This document shows positions 35,011-44,414 of a DNA stretch of 64,000 bases, one piece after another; position 1 is the stretch's first letter; every line of letters starts with the position of its first letter. Source of the stretch: Defluviicoccus sp046348835 (GTDB lineage Bacteria; Pseudomonadota; Alphaproteobacteria; Rhodospirillales; Defluviicoccaceae); assembly GCA_046348835.1 (NCBI GenBank), contig JAXMDM010000004.1, positions 620,001 to 684,000 of the forward strand, in the 5' to 3' direction. Under the pieces are notes generated by a model. That model did not search any database. It saw nothing but the letters and a program-made list of their open reading frames with translations, and was not told the DNA's origin. The position numbers and the translations under genes are program-made.

Positions 35011-36657
35011 TCAGCCGGCGTCGGCGATCGTCGCCGATGGAACCGGGGAAGCGGCGGCGGGAGGCGACGCGTCCAGTTGCTGCTCGATCAGGGCAATGGT
35101 TTCGCCGATGCCGTAAAGAGCGACGAACGAGCCCATTCGCGGTCCCTGCTGCTGCCCCAGTAAGGTCTCGTACAGGCAGCGGAACCACGCCCGCAGGTCG
35201 CCCACCTCCGGATGGCGCTTGCCCACCTCGTAAATGGCGGCTTGGATCGCCTCTGCCTCGCTGCCGGGGGGCAACGCGGCCAGGCTGGCAGCCAGGTCGG
35301 CGAGCGCCTCGCGCTCGGGCGGCGTCGGCGCGCGGTAGCTCAAAGACGGCGCCACCTGGTCCCGATAATATCGGATGGCACAATCGATCAGGCGGCCCAG
35401 CGTCGGACTGTTTTCCGGTACCAGCGAGGGACGATAGCGTCGCAGATAGTGCCAAAGAACCGCCGGCTCTTCCGCATGGCAGACGCCGGCGAGATTCAGG
35501 ATCAGGCTGTAGCTGGGCAAGTCCTCGTCTTGCGGCGGATCGCCCGCATGGACATGCCAGACCGGATTATCGAGCCGCGCCGCCGTATCCTCCTTGGCGT
35601 AGGCAGCCAGGCTGGCGAAATAGTCATCGACGGTTTTTGGAATTACCCCGAAGAACAGCCGCTTGGCCGTCCGCGGCTTCTGGTACATGAAATAGGCCAA
35701 GCTCTCCGCCGGCGCGTAGCGCAGCCACTCGTCGACGCTGAGGCCGTTCCCCTTCGACTTGGAGATCTTCTCGCCGTTCTGGTCGAGGAAAAGCTCATAG
35801 ATGTAGGTCACCGGCGGCGCCGCGCCCAGGACTCGACAGATCCGGCTCGACAGCGCCACCGACGCGATCAGGTCCTTACCGGCCATCTCGTAGTCCACAT
35901 CCAAAGCCGACCAGCGCATGGCCCAGTCGGCTTTCCACTGCAGCTTGCAGTGGCCGCCGGTAACCGGCGTTTCCACCAGTTCCCCCGACTCGTCTTCGTA
36001 GACGATCGTCCCGGCGGTCAGGTCGCGGGCGATGATCCGCGCCTGCAGCACGCGGCCGGTTCGCGCGCAGACGGGCAGGAAGGGACTGTAATTGGCCCGC
36101 CGTTCCGGGCCGAGCGTCGGCAGAATGATCTCGAGGACCTCGTCGTAATAGTGAAGAACGCGCAACAGGGCCTCGTCGAACCGACCGCTGCGGTACCAGT
36201 CCGTCGCACTCTGGAACTCGTACTCGAAGCCGAAGGCGTCGAGGAACGCCCGTAGCCTCGCGTTATTGTGGTGGCCGAAGCTCTCATGGCTGCCGAAAGG
36301 GTCGGGAACGGAGGTGAGCGGTTGGCCCAGGTGGGCGGCCAACATCTCCTGATTGGGCACGTTATCGGGCACCTTGCGCAAGCCGTCCATGTCGTCGGAG
36401 AACGCAAACAACCGGGTCGGCATGTCGGAGATCAGGCCGAACGCATGGCGCACCATCGTTGTCCGCACCACTTCGCCGAAGGTTCCGATGTGCGGCAGCC
36501 CAGACGGCCCGTAGCCGGTCTCGAACAACACGTAACCCTTTTTGCCGGGCTTGGCCTCGATCCGTTCCTGCAGCGCGCGCGCCTCGACGAACGGCCAGGC
36601 CCTGCTCGCAAGCGCCGCCTCCTTGAGCCCGTCGCTGGAACCCCCGCTCATGTCCAT
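35011..36657 (-). CDS. lysK: Lysyl-tRNA synthetase, class I
   Basis: This enzyme charges tRNA-Lys. It is the class I (archaeal-type) enzyme, which replaces the class II LysS in many alphaproteobacteria. The 548 residues carry the HIGH variant in PSGLPHIGTFGE near 50-60, the family's FSDDMDGLRKVPDN, the KMSKS variant EKISKSKGNGLS near 300, and a helical anticodon-binding C-terminal part. A short Ala/Pro-rich tail ends the protein. It is 34 nt downstream of ubiD on the same strand. Confidence 0.97.
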   Translation of the reverse strand: MDMSGGSSDGLKEAALASRAWPFVEARALQERIEAKPGKKGYVLFETGYGPSGLPHIGTFGEVVRTTMVRHAFGLISDMPTRLFAFSDDMDGLRKVPDNVPNQEMLAAHLGQPLTSVPDPFGSHESFGHHNNARLRAFLDAFGFEYEFQSATDWYRSGRFDEALLRVLHYYDEVLEIILPTLGPERRANYSPFLPVCARTGRVLQARIIARDLTAGTIVYEDESGELVETPVTGGHCKLQWKADWAMRWSALDVDYEMAGKDLIASVALSSRICRVLGAAPPVTYIYELFLDQNGEKISKSKGNGLSVDEWLRYAPAESLAYFMYQKPRTAKRLFFGVIPKTVDDYFASLAAYAKEDTAARLDNPVWHVHAGDPPQDEDLPSYSLILNLAGVCHAEEPAVLWHYLRRYRPSLVPENSPTLGRLIDCAIRYYRDQVAPSLSYRAPTPPEREALADLAASLAALPPGSEAEAIQAAIYEVGKRHPEVGDLRAWFRCLYETLLGQQQGPRMGSFVALYGIGETIALIEQQLDASPPAAASPVPSATIADAG

Positions 36658-36691
36658 GTCCTTCTGCTTGCCGATGGATGCACCGCGTCCA

Positions 36692-38233
36692 TCACCAGAT
36701 CGGCCGGCCGCTCGTGGGCAGGCCGTATGCGGCCCACTTGCGGGTAACCTGCTCGATGATGTCGTCGGTCATCCGGATCGGGATCCCCCACGGTCGTGAC
36801 GTTTCCGGCGGAATTTTCGTCGTCGCGTCGATGCCCAGCTTGCTGCCCAATCCGGATACAGGAGACGCGAAGTCGAGATAGTCGATCGGTGTGTGTTCGA
36901 TCAGGGTGATGTCCCGCGCCGGATCGACATTGGTGGAAATCGCCCAGATCACGTCGTTCCAATCGCGGGCGGAGAGGCCGGCATCGATGACGATCACGAA
37001 CTTAGTGTACATGAACTGGCGAAGATACGACCACACCGCCATCATCACCCGCTTCGCATGACCGGGATAGCTCTTTCGCATGGCCACGACGGCGACACGG
37101 TAGGAGCATCCCTCGGGCGGCAGCCAAAAATCGACGATCTCCGGGAACTGCTGGGTCAGCAACGGGATGAAAACTTCGTTCAGGGCCTGGCCCAGCACCG
37201 AGGGCTCGTCCGGGGGGCGACCGGTGAACGTCGACAGATAGATGGCGTCGCGCCGCATGGTGACGGCGGTGACATGGAAGACCGGGAACGGTTCAACCGC
37301 GTTGTAATAGCCGGTGTGATCGCCGTAGGGGCCCTCGTCCCCGTATTCGTCCAGTGAAACCAGGCCCTCGATGACGATTTCGGCTTCCGCCGGCACCTTC
37401 AGCGGCACGGTAAGGCAGGGGACGAGGTCGACCTTGCTCCCCCTCAAGAGACCGGCGAACTGGTACTCCGACAGCGTATCCGGCACCGGCGTCACCGCCG
37501 CCAGGATCACCCCCGGGTCGGCCCCGATCACCGCCGCCGCCGGCAGCGGATCGCGCCGCTGTTCCTTCCAGCGGGCATGGTGCTGGGCGCCGCCGCGATG
37601 CTTCAGCCACCGCATGTAGGTGGTATCCGGGCCGGTTACCTGCATCCTGTAGATGCCCAGGTTGAAGACGTCACGCTTGTCGCCGGGCTGATCGCGGTTG
37701 GCATCGCGGCCGGCCGTCGGCCCCTGGGTGACGACGAGCGGCCAGGTGATCAGCGGGGCCGGCTCTCCCGGCCAGCACGTCTGGATGGGCAGCCGGGCGA
37801 GATCGATGGAGGCGCCCTTCCAGACGACTTCCTGGCAGGGAGCCCTGCCCACCGTCTTCGGTCGCATGGCGAGGACGGTGCGCAACAGCGGCAGCATGCC
37901 CATGGCTTCTTTCAGCCCGCCCGGCGGCTCGGGCTGGCGGAGGAAGGCCAGGGTTTCGCCGACCTCGCGCAACTGCTCCGGGGTCCGGTTCATCCCCCAG
38001 GCAACCCGTTCCACCGTTCCGAACAGGTTGACCAGCACCGGCATGCCGTAGGACGTCCCGTCCGGCCGGCAAACGTTCTCAAACAGGACGGCCGGCCCTC
38101 CCTCGGCGAGGAGCCGGGTCTGGATCTCGGTCATTTCGAGAACGGGGGAAACCGGCTCGCTCACCCGAACCAGGCGGCCGTCGCGTTCCAGTTGCGCCAT
38201 GAATTCGCGAAGCGATCGATAGGCCATTCGCAT
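36692..38233 (-). CDS. ubiD: UbiD-family 3-octaprenyl-4-hydroxybenzoate decarboxylase
   Basis: This prenylated-FMN-dependent decarboxylase of ubiquinone synthesis has 513 residues. Family features are the N-terminal FMAQLERDGRLVRVSEPV, PAVLFENV, the cofactor-binding region NLGIYRMQVTGPDTTYMRW...HHARWKE, and the catalytic Arg/Glu segment EIVIEGLVSLDEYGDEGPYGDHTGYY. FVIVIDAGLSARDWNDVIWAISTN lies near the C-terminus. I chose the ATG at 38233 because AAAGGA lies about 4 nt upstream; 38227 is an alternative. It is on the same strand as ubiA, 93 nt downstream of it, forming a ubiquinone unit. Confidence 0.95.
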   Translation of the reverse strand: MRMAYRSLREFMAQLERDGRLVRVSEPVSPVLEMTEIQTRLLAEGGPAVLFENVCRPDGTSYGMPVLVNLFGTVERVAWGMNRTPEQLREVGETLAFLRQPEPPGGLKEAMGMLPLLRTVLAMRPKTVGRAPCQEVVWKGASIDLARLPIQTCWPGEPAPLITWPLVVTQGPTAGRDANRDQPGDKRDVFNLGIYRMQVTGPDTTYMRWLKHRGGAQHHARWKEQRRDPLPAAAVIGADPGVILAAVTPVPDTLSEYQFAGLLRGSKVDLVPCLTVPLKVPAEAEIVIEGLVSLDEYGDEGPYGDHTGYYNAVEPFPVFHVTAVTMRRDAIYLSTFTGRPPDEPSVLGQALNEVFIPLLTQQFPEIVDFWLPPEGCSYRVAVVAMRKSYPGHAKRVMMAVWSYLRQFMYTKFVIVIDAGLSARDWNDVIWAISTNVDPARDITLIEHTPIDYLDFASPVSGLGSKLGIDATTKIPPETSRPWGIPIRMTDDIIEQVTRKWAAYGLPTSGRPIW

Positions 38234-38326
38234 CCCGTCCTTTGCCCGCAGTGAACTCCACAACGGACCCGCGCATCAATGTGTTCTGGAGGGAGAAGGC
38301 AAGGTCGGCGGCGCCGAGCCGGGAGC

Positions 38327-39247
38327 TCAGGCGAGCACCCGGGCCAAAACCAAGGCGGCAAACACGCCAAGGCCGGCCCATCGGTTGGACTTGAACTTGG
38401 CGAGGCAATCGTTCGCATCGTCGAAGTCGATGAAGGTGGTCTGCCAGGCAAGCTGGGCAGCGACCGGCAGCAAAAGCAGAATGATCACCGCCGACATCCC
38501 GGCGGTGAGGCCGGCAGCCAGGATCAGCAGCCAGGCGCTCAGATAAAAAATGGCGACAAACTGCCGCGATCGGGGACCCAGGCGCAGGGCTGTGCTCTTG
38601 ACGCCGATGAGGACATCGTCCTCTTTGTCCTGGTGGGCATAGATCGTGTCGTAACCGAGCGTCCAAAGGACGCCACCCGCGTAGAGGAGGAGGGGCGGAA
38701 GGGCCAGCCCGCCGGTCACCGCCGACCAACCGAGCAGGGCACCCCAGTTGAAGGCAAGCCCCAGCACCGCCTGCGGCCAATGGGTGATCCGCTTGGCGAA
38801 CGGGTAGATGGCTACGACCAAAAGCGAGGCGATCCCGAGGCCGATCGAGAACGGGTTGAGTTGAACCAGAATGAGAAATGCCGCGGCGCTCAGCCCGAGC
38901 ATGAACACGATCGCCTGCCGCACGGTGACGGCGCCGCTGGGAAGGGGCCGGTTGGCCGTCCGGGCCACCTTTTCGTCAAATTCCCGGTCGGCGATATCGT
39001 TGAAGGTGCATCCGGCACCGCGCATCAGCAGGGCTCCTGCCGCAAACAGCACGAGGAGCCAGGGATCCGGCCAGGGTGAACTGGCGAGCGCGGTGCCCCA
39101 CCAGCAAGGAAACATCAGGAGCCAGATACCGATCGGCCGATCCAGACGCGCCAGCCGCAGGTATGGGCGAGCGGCAAGGGGGGCGAACCGGTCGATCCAG
39201 TTCCCGCTCGGGATGTCACTCGCGCTGCTGCCGACGCCGTCGCTCAT
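38327..39247 (-). CDS. ubiA: 4-hydroxybenzoate polyprenyltransferase
   Basis: This integral membrane prenyltransferase attaches the polyprenyl tail to 4-hydroxybenzoate, the committed ubiquinone step that precedes UbiD. The 306-residue protein has about eight TM helices and both aspartate-rich Mg-diphosphate motifs: FNDIADREFDEKVARTANRPLPSG near 85-108 and GYDTIYAHQDKEDDVLIGVKS near 205-225. RPIGIWLLMFPCWWG near the N-terminus is typical of UbiA. It is divergent from rsmE with 81 bp between the starts. Confidence 0.96.
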   Translation of the reverse strand: MSDGVGSSASDIPSGNWIDRFAPLAARPYLRLARLDRPIGIWLLMFPCWWGTALASSPWPDPWLLVLFAAGALLMRGAGCTFNDIADREFDEKVARTANRPLPSGAVTVRQAIVFMLGLSAAAFLILVQLNPFSIGLGIASLLVVAIYPFAKRITHWPQAVLGLAFNWGALLGWSAVTGGLALPPLLLYAGGVLWTLGYDTIYAHQDKEDDVLIGVKSTALRLGPRSRQFVAIFYLSAWLLILAAGLTAGMSAVIILLLLPVAAQLAWQTTFIDFDDANDCLAKFKSNRWAGLGVFAALVLARVLA

Positions 39248-39328
39248 CGGACCCCGCTCTCTCCACCGCCTTCAGCATAGTGCATCTTGGCTCACCCCGG
39301 GGAACCGCATGTCCAACCAGTCGAGGCG

Positions 39329-40078
39329 ATGGTGAAAGTCCGCCTGTTCGTCGAGGCTCCCCTGGCCACGGTCGCTCCCGACATCGTCGTCGGCAGCGAG
39401 CGCGCCCATTACCTGATGGACGTCATGCGGTTGCGGGCGGAGGATGAGATCCGCGTGTTCAACGGCAGGGACGGCGAATGGACCGCGCGCCTGATCGGGT
39501 CCGACCGGCGGCGTTGCTCGTTGCGGCTGGGGCGCCAAATCGCCCCGCAGACGGCGGAGGCGGGGCCGTGGCTGGCCTTCGCCCTGATCAAACGCTCCCG
39601 TCTCGATCTACTGGTGGAAAAAGCCACCGAGCTGGGCGTGCAGCGGCTCAGGCCGGTGACGACGCAGCGGACGGTAACCGGCGTCCCCAATCCAGCCCGG
39701 ATGCGGGCGATCACCATTGAAGCGGCGGAACAGTGCGGGCGGATGAGCCTGCCGCAGGTGGACCCGCCGGAGGCGCTTGCGCAAATGCTGCGTGGCTGGC
39801 CGCCCGCCCGTCCGCTCCTCGCCATGTCCCCCGGCCCTGACGGACGATCAATCGCCGACGCCTGCCGGGCTCTTCCCCGGGATGTGGCACCCGGTGTCCT
39901 GATCGGACCCGAGGGGGGCCTGACGGCGAGCGAGCTTGACGAACTTCTGAGCCTGCCGTTTGTTGTGCCGGTATCGCTGGGACGCCTTGTGCTCCGCGCG
40001 GAAACGGCAGCGATGGCGGCGTTAGCCTGTGTCCAGGCCTTGGGGGCATGGGCGCAGGCCGTCGACGAAGGAGTGTGA
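39329..40078 (+). CDS. rsmE: 16S rRNA m3U1498 methyltransferase
   Basis: This SPOUT-class methyltransferase modifies U1498 of 16S rRNA. From the ATG at 39329 it has 249 residues: an N-terminal PUA-like RNA-binding part (HYLMDVMRLRAEDEIRVFNGRDGEW) and the knotted SAM-binding part with KATELGVQRLRPVTTQRT, EAAEQCGRMSLP, LIGPEGGLTASELDEL and the family end LGRLVLRAETAAMAAL. The open frame extends upstream to 39287 but lacks homology there. It ends just before gshA (2 nt between stop and ATG), so the two are co-transcribed. Confidence 0.95.
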   Translation: MVKVRLFVEAPLATVAPDIVVGSERAHYLMDVMRLRAEDEIRVFNGRDGEWTARLIGSDRRRCSLRLGRQIAPQTAEAGPWLAFALIKRSRLDLLVEKATELGVQRLRPVTTQRTVTGVPNPARMRAITIEAAEQCGRMSLPQVDPPEALAQMLRGWPPARPLLAMSPGPDGRSIADACRALPRDVAPGVLIGPEGGLTASELDELLSLPFVVPVSLGRLVLRAETAAMAALACVQALGAWAQAVDEGV

Positions 40079-40080
40079 TC

Positions 40081-41457
40081 ATGTCGTCTGCGCAAGAACT
40101 GGGCCCCAGCGGAGACGCGTTGGCCATCGATAAGGCGACCCTTGTCGACTACCTGGCGGCGGGCTGCAAACCCCAGTCGGAGTGGCTGATCGGGACCGAG
40201 CACGAGAAGTTCGCCTACCGGCAGGAAGATTATCGTCCGGTCGCCTACGGCGGTGACAACGGGATCCGCGCCATCCTCGAGGGGCTCATGCGCTTTGGCT
40301 GGCGACCGGTTTTCGAGGATGGCGAATTGATCGCGCTCTCGGACGATGCCGGTGGCTCGGTCTCCCTCGAACCTGCCGGTCAGGTGGAACTATCCGGCGC
40401 ACCGCTCGCCAACATCCATCAAACGTGCGGAGAGATCGACCGCCACCTGCGGCAGGTCAAGGCGGTCGGCTCGGAGCTCAGCGTGGGATTCCTTGGCATC
40501 GGGTATCAGCCGAAGTGGCCGCGGGAGGCGATGCCGTGGATGCCGAAGGCGCGCTATCGCATCATGCGCGACTACATGCCGAAGAAGGGACACCTCGGTC
40601 TCGACATGATGCAGGCGACCTGCACGGTCCAGGTCAACCTCGACTTCGACTCCGAAGCGACGATGGTCGAGATGTTCCGCATCGGCCTCGCCCTGCAGCC
40701 GGTGGCCACCGCGCTCTTCGCCAACTCCCCCTTCGTCAACGGCAAGCCGTCGGGTTACTTGTCCTACCGAAGTCAGATATGGACCGACACCGATCCGGAC
40801 CGCACCGGCATCGCTCCATTCGTCTTCGATCCGGGGTTTGGTTTCGAGCGCTATGTCGATTTCATGCTTGACGTGCCCATGTATTTCGTCAAGCGCAACG
40901 GGCATTACATCGACGCGGCGGGGCAATCCTTCCGGGACTTCATGGCTGGCAGGTTGCCGGCGCTCCCGGGCGCCTATCCCACCCTCTCCGACTGGGCCGA
41001 TCATCTGACCACCTCATTCCTGGAGGTCCGCCTCAAGCGCGTCCTTGAGATGCGCGGGGCCGATGGAGGTCCATGGAGTCGGCTCTGTGCCCTGCCGGCG
41101 TTCTGGGTCGGCCTGCTTTACGATGCCGACGCCCGCGCCGCCGCCTGGGAGCTGGTGCGGGACTGGACCAGGGAAGAGCGGACGGCGATGCGGGACATGG
41201 TCCCGGTCCGGGCCTTGGCCACGCCGTTCCGCAATGTCACCGTCCGCGACATTGCCCTCGAAGCCCTGAAGATCTCGCACCACGGGCTGTGCCGTCGTCA
41301 CATCCTCGACCGGGTCGGCTGCGACGAGAGCAAGTTCCTGAAGCCGTTGTTCCGGATCGCCGAGGCCAATTTCACCCCCGCCGAGGAGTTGCTGGCCGCG
41401 TACCATCGCCTGTGGAACGAGAGCGTCGATCCCGTCTTCCGCGAGTATGCCTACTGA
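40081..41457 (+). CDS. gshA: Glutamate-cysteine ligase
   Basis: This enzyme carries out the first, ATP-dependent step of glutathione synthesis. The 458-residue protein belongs to the alphaproteobacterial/plant type. It has LIGTEHEKFAYRQEDYRPVAYGG near the N-terminus with the metal-binding glutamate, SLEPAGQVELSGAPLANIHQT, YMPKKGHLGLDMMQATCTVQVNLDF, and LTTSFLEVRLKRVLEMRGADGG. The ATG at 40081 is placed 2 nt after the rsmE stop; the frame is open further upstream without homology. A GST gene elsewhere in the window is consistent with glutathione use. Confidence 0.95.
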   Translation: MSSAQELGPSGDALAIDKATLVDYLAAGCKPQSEWLIGTEHEKFAYRQEDYRPVAYGGDNGIRAILEGLMRFGWRPVFEDGELIALSDDAGGSVSLEPAGQVELSGAPLANIHQTCGEIDRHLRQVKAVGSELSVGFLGIGYQPKWPREAMPWMPKARYRIMRDYMPKKGHLGLDMMQATCTVQVNLDFDSEATMVEMFRIGLALQPVATALFANSPFVNGKPSGYLSYRSQIWTDTDPDRTGIAPFVFDPGFGFERYVDFMLDVPMYFVKRNGHYIDAAGQSFRDFMAGRLPALPGAYPTLSDWADHLTTSFLEVRLKRVLEMRGADGGPWSRLCALPAFWVGLLYDADARAAAWELVRDWTREERTAMRDMVPVRALATPFRNVTVRDIALEALKISHHGLCRRHILDRVGCDESKFLKPLFRIAEANFTPAEELLAAYHRLWNESVDPVFREYAY

Positions 41458-41467
41458 TCCGCGGCGA

Positions 41468-42901
41468 TCAGACCGCGGTCCCGCCAACGGTGAGCCGGTC
41501 GATCAACAACGTCGGCTGCCCCACGCCGACCGGCACGGACTGGCCGTCCTTGCCGCAGGTGCCGATGCCGGGATCGAGGGCAGAGTCGCTGCCGACCATC
41601 GTCACCCGCGTCAGCACCTCCGGGCCGCTGCCGATGAGCGTCGCACCCTTGACCGGTGCACCGATGCGGCCGCCTTCGATCCGATAGGCCTCCGTGCATG
41701 AAAAGACGAACTTGCCCGAGGTGATATCCACCTGTCCGCCGCCGAACGCGACCGCGTAAAGGCCATTGTCGACAGAGGCGACGATCTCGTCCGGTGCGTG
41801 TCGGCCGGACAGCATGTAGGTGTTGGTCATCCGGGGCATGGGCCGGTGGGCGTAGCTCTCCCGGCGGCCGTTGCCGGTGGAGGCCGCGCCCATCAACCGG
41901 GCGTTCATCCTGTCCTGGAGAAAGCCGCGCAATATTCCGTCTTCGATCAGCACGGTATTTTCGGTGGGCGTTCCCTCATCGTCGACGGTGAGTGAGCCGC
42001 GGCGGTTGCCGAGGGTGCCGTCGTCGACAACGGTGATGCCGGGGGCGGCCACCCGCTCCCCGACGAGGCCGGCAAAGGCGGACGTCTTCTTGCGATTGAA
42101 GTCCCCCTCGAGGCCATGGCCGATCGCTTCGTGGAGAAGAATGCCGGGCCATCCCGGCCCGAGGACCACGGACATCTCACCGGCCGGGGCGGGGACCGAC
42201 TCGAGATTGACCAGGGCTTGCCGCAACGCCTCGTCCACGGCCGCCCGCCAACTTGTCTCTGCCACGTACAGGTCGTAGGCGGCACGACCGCCGGTCCCGT
42301 AGGTGCCGCTTTCCAGGCGGTTTCCATCGCCAACGACGACGGTGACATTCAAGCGTACCAACGGCCGCACATCGGCAACCCGGTGACCGTCCGGTCGGAT
42401 GATCTGTACCGCCTGCCAGCTGCCGGAAAGGGACGCGATTACCTGGCGGACCCGCGGATCCCGGGCCCGGGCGTAACCATCGATGGCGGTCAACGATCCG
42501 ACCTTATCCTCGAACGGCAATGTCGCCAGCGGGTTGTCGGGGGCATAGAGGATGCGGTTGGTTCCGGCAGGCGGGTCCGCCAGCCGGACGTCGTACCCGC
42601 TGCGCGCCGCACGGACCGCCTGGCCGGCGCGCCGCAAAGCCTCCTCGTTCAAGGCCGAGCCGTGCGCATAGCCGGTCACCTCACCGGAGACGGCACGTAA
42701 TCCGAAGCCTTGACTGGTATCGAAGGTGGCGCTCTTCAGGTGCCCGTCATCGAGGACAAAGCTTTCCGCCTGACGGTATTCCAGGAATAGCTCGCCATCC
42801 TCACAGCCCTTCAGCGCGTCTTCTACGACCCGTCCGACCGCGCTCCGATCAAGGCCGGTCTGCGCATAGAAAAGCTGGTCAGTGGTGAGCAAGGCGGACA
42901 T
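41468..42901 (-). CDS. tldD: Metalloprotease TldD
   Basis: TldD, with its partner TldE/PmbA, forms a zinc protease that degrades unfolded peptides, for example in microcin processing and CcdA turnover. The 477 residues carry the zinc-binding HEAIGHGLEGD near 260-270, the preceding ILL, GLRAVSGEVTGYAHG near 75, and the C-terminal cysteine/glycine segments (FVFSCTEAYRIEGG; ALDPGIGTCGKDGQSVPVGVGQP). The pmbA partner is not in the window. It converges with gshA, with a 10-nt gap. Confidence 0.96.
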   Translation of the reverse strand: MSALLTTDQLFYAQTGLDRSAVGRVVEDALKGCEDGELFLEYRQAESFVLDDGHLKSATFDTSQGFGLRAVSGEVTGYAHGSALNEEALRRAGQAVRAARSGYDVRLADPPAGTNRILYAPDNPLATLPFEDKVGSLTAIDGYARARDPRVRQVIASLSGSWQAVQIIRPDGHRVADVRPLVRLNVTVVVGDGNRLESGTYGTGGRAAYDLYVAETSWRAAVDEALRQALVNLESVPAPAGEMSVVLGPGWPGILLHEAIGHGLEGDFNRKKTSAFAGLVGERVAAPGITVVDDGTLGNRRGSLTVDDEGTPTENTVLIEDGILRGFLQDRMNARLMGAASTGNGRRESYAHRPMPRMTNTYMLSGRHAPDEIVASVDNGLYAVAFGGGQVDITSGKFVFSCTEAYRIEGGRIGAPVKGATLIGSGPEVLTRVTMVGSDSALDPGIGTCGKDGQSVPVGVGQPTLLIDRLTVGGTAV

Positions 42902-43042
42902 CTATGGTGGGATCCTGATCCGGTGGGGCGCGCGCTGCAACGCGGCTACCATGCATATGGGATCTTGACAACGGCCCGTCGAGCCGGTCTTTGACGGACG
43001 CTGTCTCGGTATTTTCCCGCCACGAGGAACGGAGATGCAAGG

Positions 43043-44251
43043 ATGACGGACCCGCAGCGGTCCAATCGACACTGGCGCCAGGCGACGAAGCTGGTCCGCG
43101 GCGGGACCCAGCGCTCCGGCTTCGACGAGACCTGCGAGGCCATCTTCCTGACCTCCGGCTTTGTCTATGGATCGGCCGAAGAGGCCGAACGTACCTTCAC
43201 CCAGGAGATCGACCGCTATCAGTATTCGCGGTTCGGCAATCCCACCGTCCGTATGTTCGAGGATCGTCTGGCCCTGATCGAAGGTGCCCGTTTCTGCCGG
43301 GCGACGGCGACCGGCATGGCGGCGGTGTTCGCTTCGATGGCCTGCTTCGTCGGGTCGGGCGATCGGGTCGTCGCCTCGCGGGCCCTGTTCGGCTCCTGCA
43401 ATTACATCATCTCGACCATACTTCCGACCTACGGCGTCTCGGTCGAGTTCGTCGACGGCGGCGATCTCCGGCAGTGGAGGGAAGCCCTCAGCCAACCGGT
43501 CGCGGCGGTGTTCCTGGAGACGCCGTCCAATCCCATGCTCGACATCATCGATCTGACGGAGGTGTGCGAGTTGGCGCACGGCGCCGGCGCCAAGGTGATT
43601 GCCGACAACGTGTTTGCCACGCCGCTTCTTCAGCGCCCGATGGGCTATGGCGCCGATATTGTTGTCTATTCGGCCACCAAGCATATCGATGGGCAGGGGC
43701 GGTGTCTCGGCGGCGCCATCTTGACCAACGATCAGGAGTGGTTCGAGCAGAAGCTGACCCCGTTCTCCCGCAACACCGGGCCCAGCCTCAGCCCGTTCAA
43801 TGCATGGCTGCTGCTGAAAGGGGTCGAAACCCTGGAGCTGCGGGTGACCCGGCACTGCCAGAATGCCCGCGCCGTTGCCGCATTTCTCGAGCAGCGACCC
43901 GAGGTGGCCGGCGTCTTCTACCCCGGTCTTCCGTCCCATCCCCAACACGAACTGGCGATGCGCCAAATGTCGGACGGCGGCAGTATCGTCACCCTCGATC
44001 TCACCGGCGGCCGCGCGCAGGCCTTCGCTTTCCTCGACGCCCTACAGCTGATCGACATCTCCAATAATCTCGGCGATACCAAGTCCCTGGCGACGCACCC
44101 GGCGACGACGACCCATCAGCGGCTGACCCCCGAAGAGCGCGACCGTTTGCGGATTCGGAACACGACGGTCAGACTGTCGATCGGAATCGAAGATATCGAG
44201 GACCTGCTGGAGGATCTCGATCAGGCACTGGCGAGGACAGCGGCGGCCTGA
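43043..44251 (+). CDS. metZ: O-succinylhomoserine sulfhydrylase
   Basis: This PLP enzyme of the Cys/Met-metabolism family makes homocysteine from an O-acylhomoserine and sulfide. The 402-residue protein shows YQYSRFGNPTVRMFEDRLA, the aromatic stack GSCNYIISTILPTYGV, and the PLP-lysine in VVYSATKHIDGQGRCLGG near 205-220. It also has the C-terminal SLATHPATTTHQRLTPEER. These sequence features fit MetZ better than MetB or MetY. GGAG precedes the ATG. It is divergent from tldD. Confidence 0.9.
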   Translation: MTDPQRSNRHWRQATKLVRGGTQRSGFDETCEAIFLTSGFVYGSAEEAERTFTQEIDRYQYSRFGNPTVRMFEDRLALIEGARFCRATATGMAAVFASMACFVGSGDRVVASRALFGSCNYIISTILPTYGVSVEFVDGGDLRQWREALSQPVAAVFLETPSNPMLDIIDLTEVCELAHGAGAKVIADNVFATPLLQRPMGYGADIVVYSATKHIDGQGRCLGGAILTNDQEWFEQKLTPFSRNTGPSLSPFNAWLLLKGVETLELRVTRHCQNARAVAAFLEQRPEVAGVFYPGLPSHPQHELAMRQMSDGGSIVTLDLTGGRAQAFAFLDALQLIDISNNLGDTKSLATHPATTTHQRLTPEERDRLRIRNTTVRLSIGIEDIEDLLEDLDQALARTAAA

Positions 44252-44414
44252 GTGCCCGCAGCCGGCGCCACGGCCCCGGACCCCGCTGTGGCGGCCTCCG
44301 GATCCGCAGTCCGCGGCATCACCGGTTCCAGGTCTCACCCGGGCCGGTGCCTTGAAGACGCCGTTCACATCTGCTACCTGAAGACCAGCCCCAAAAAGTC
44401 AATGGACGCCGGAC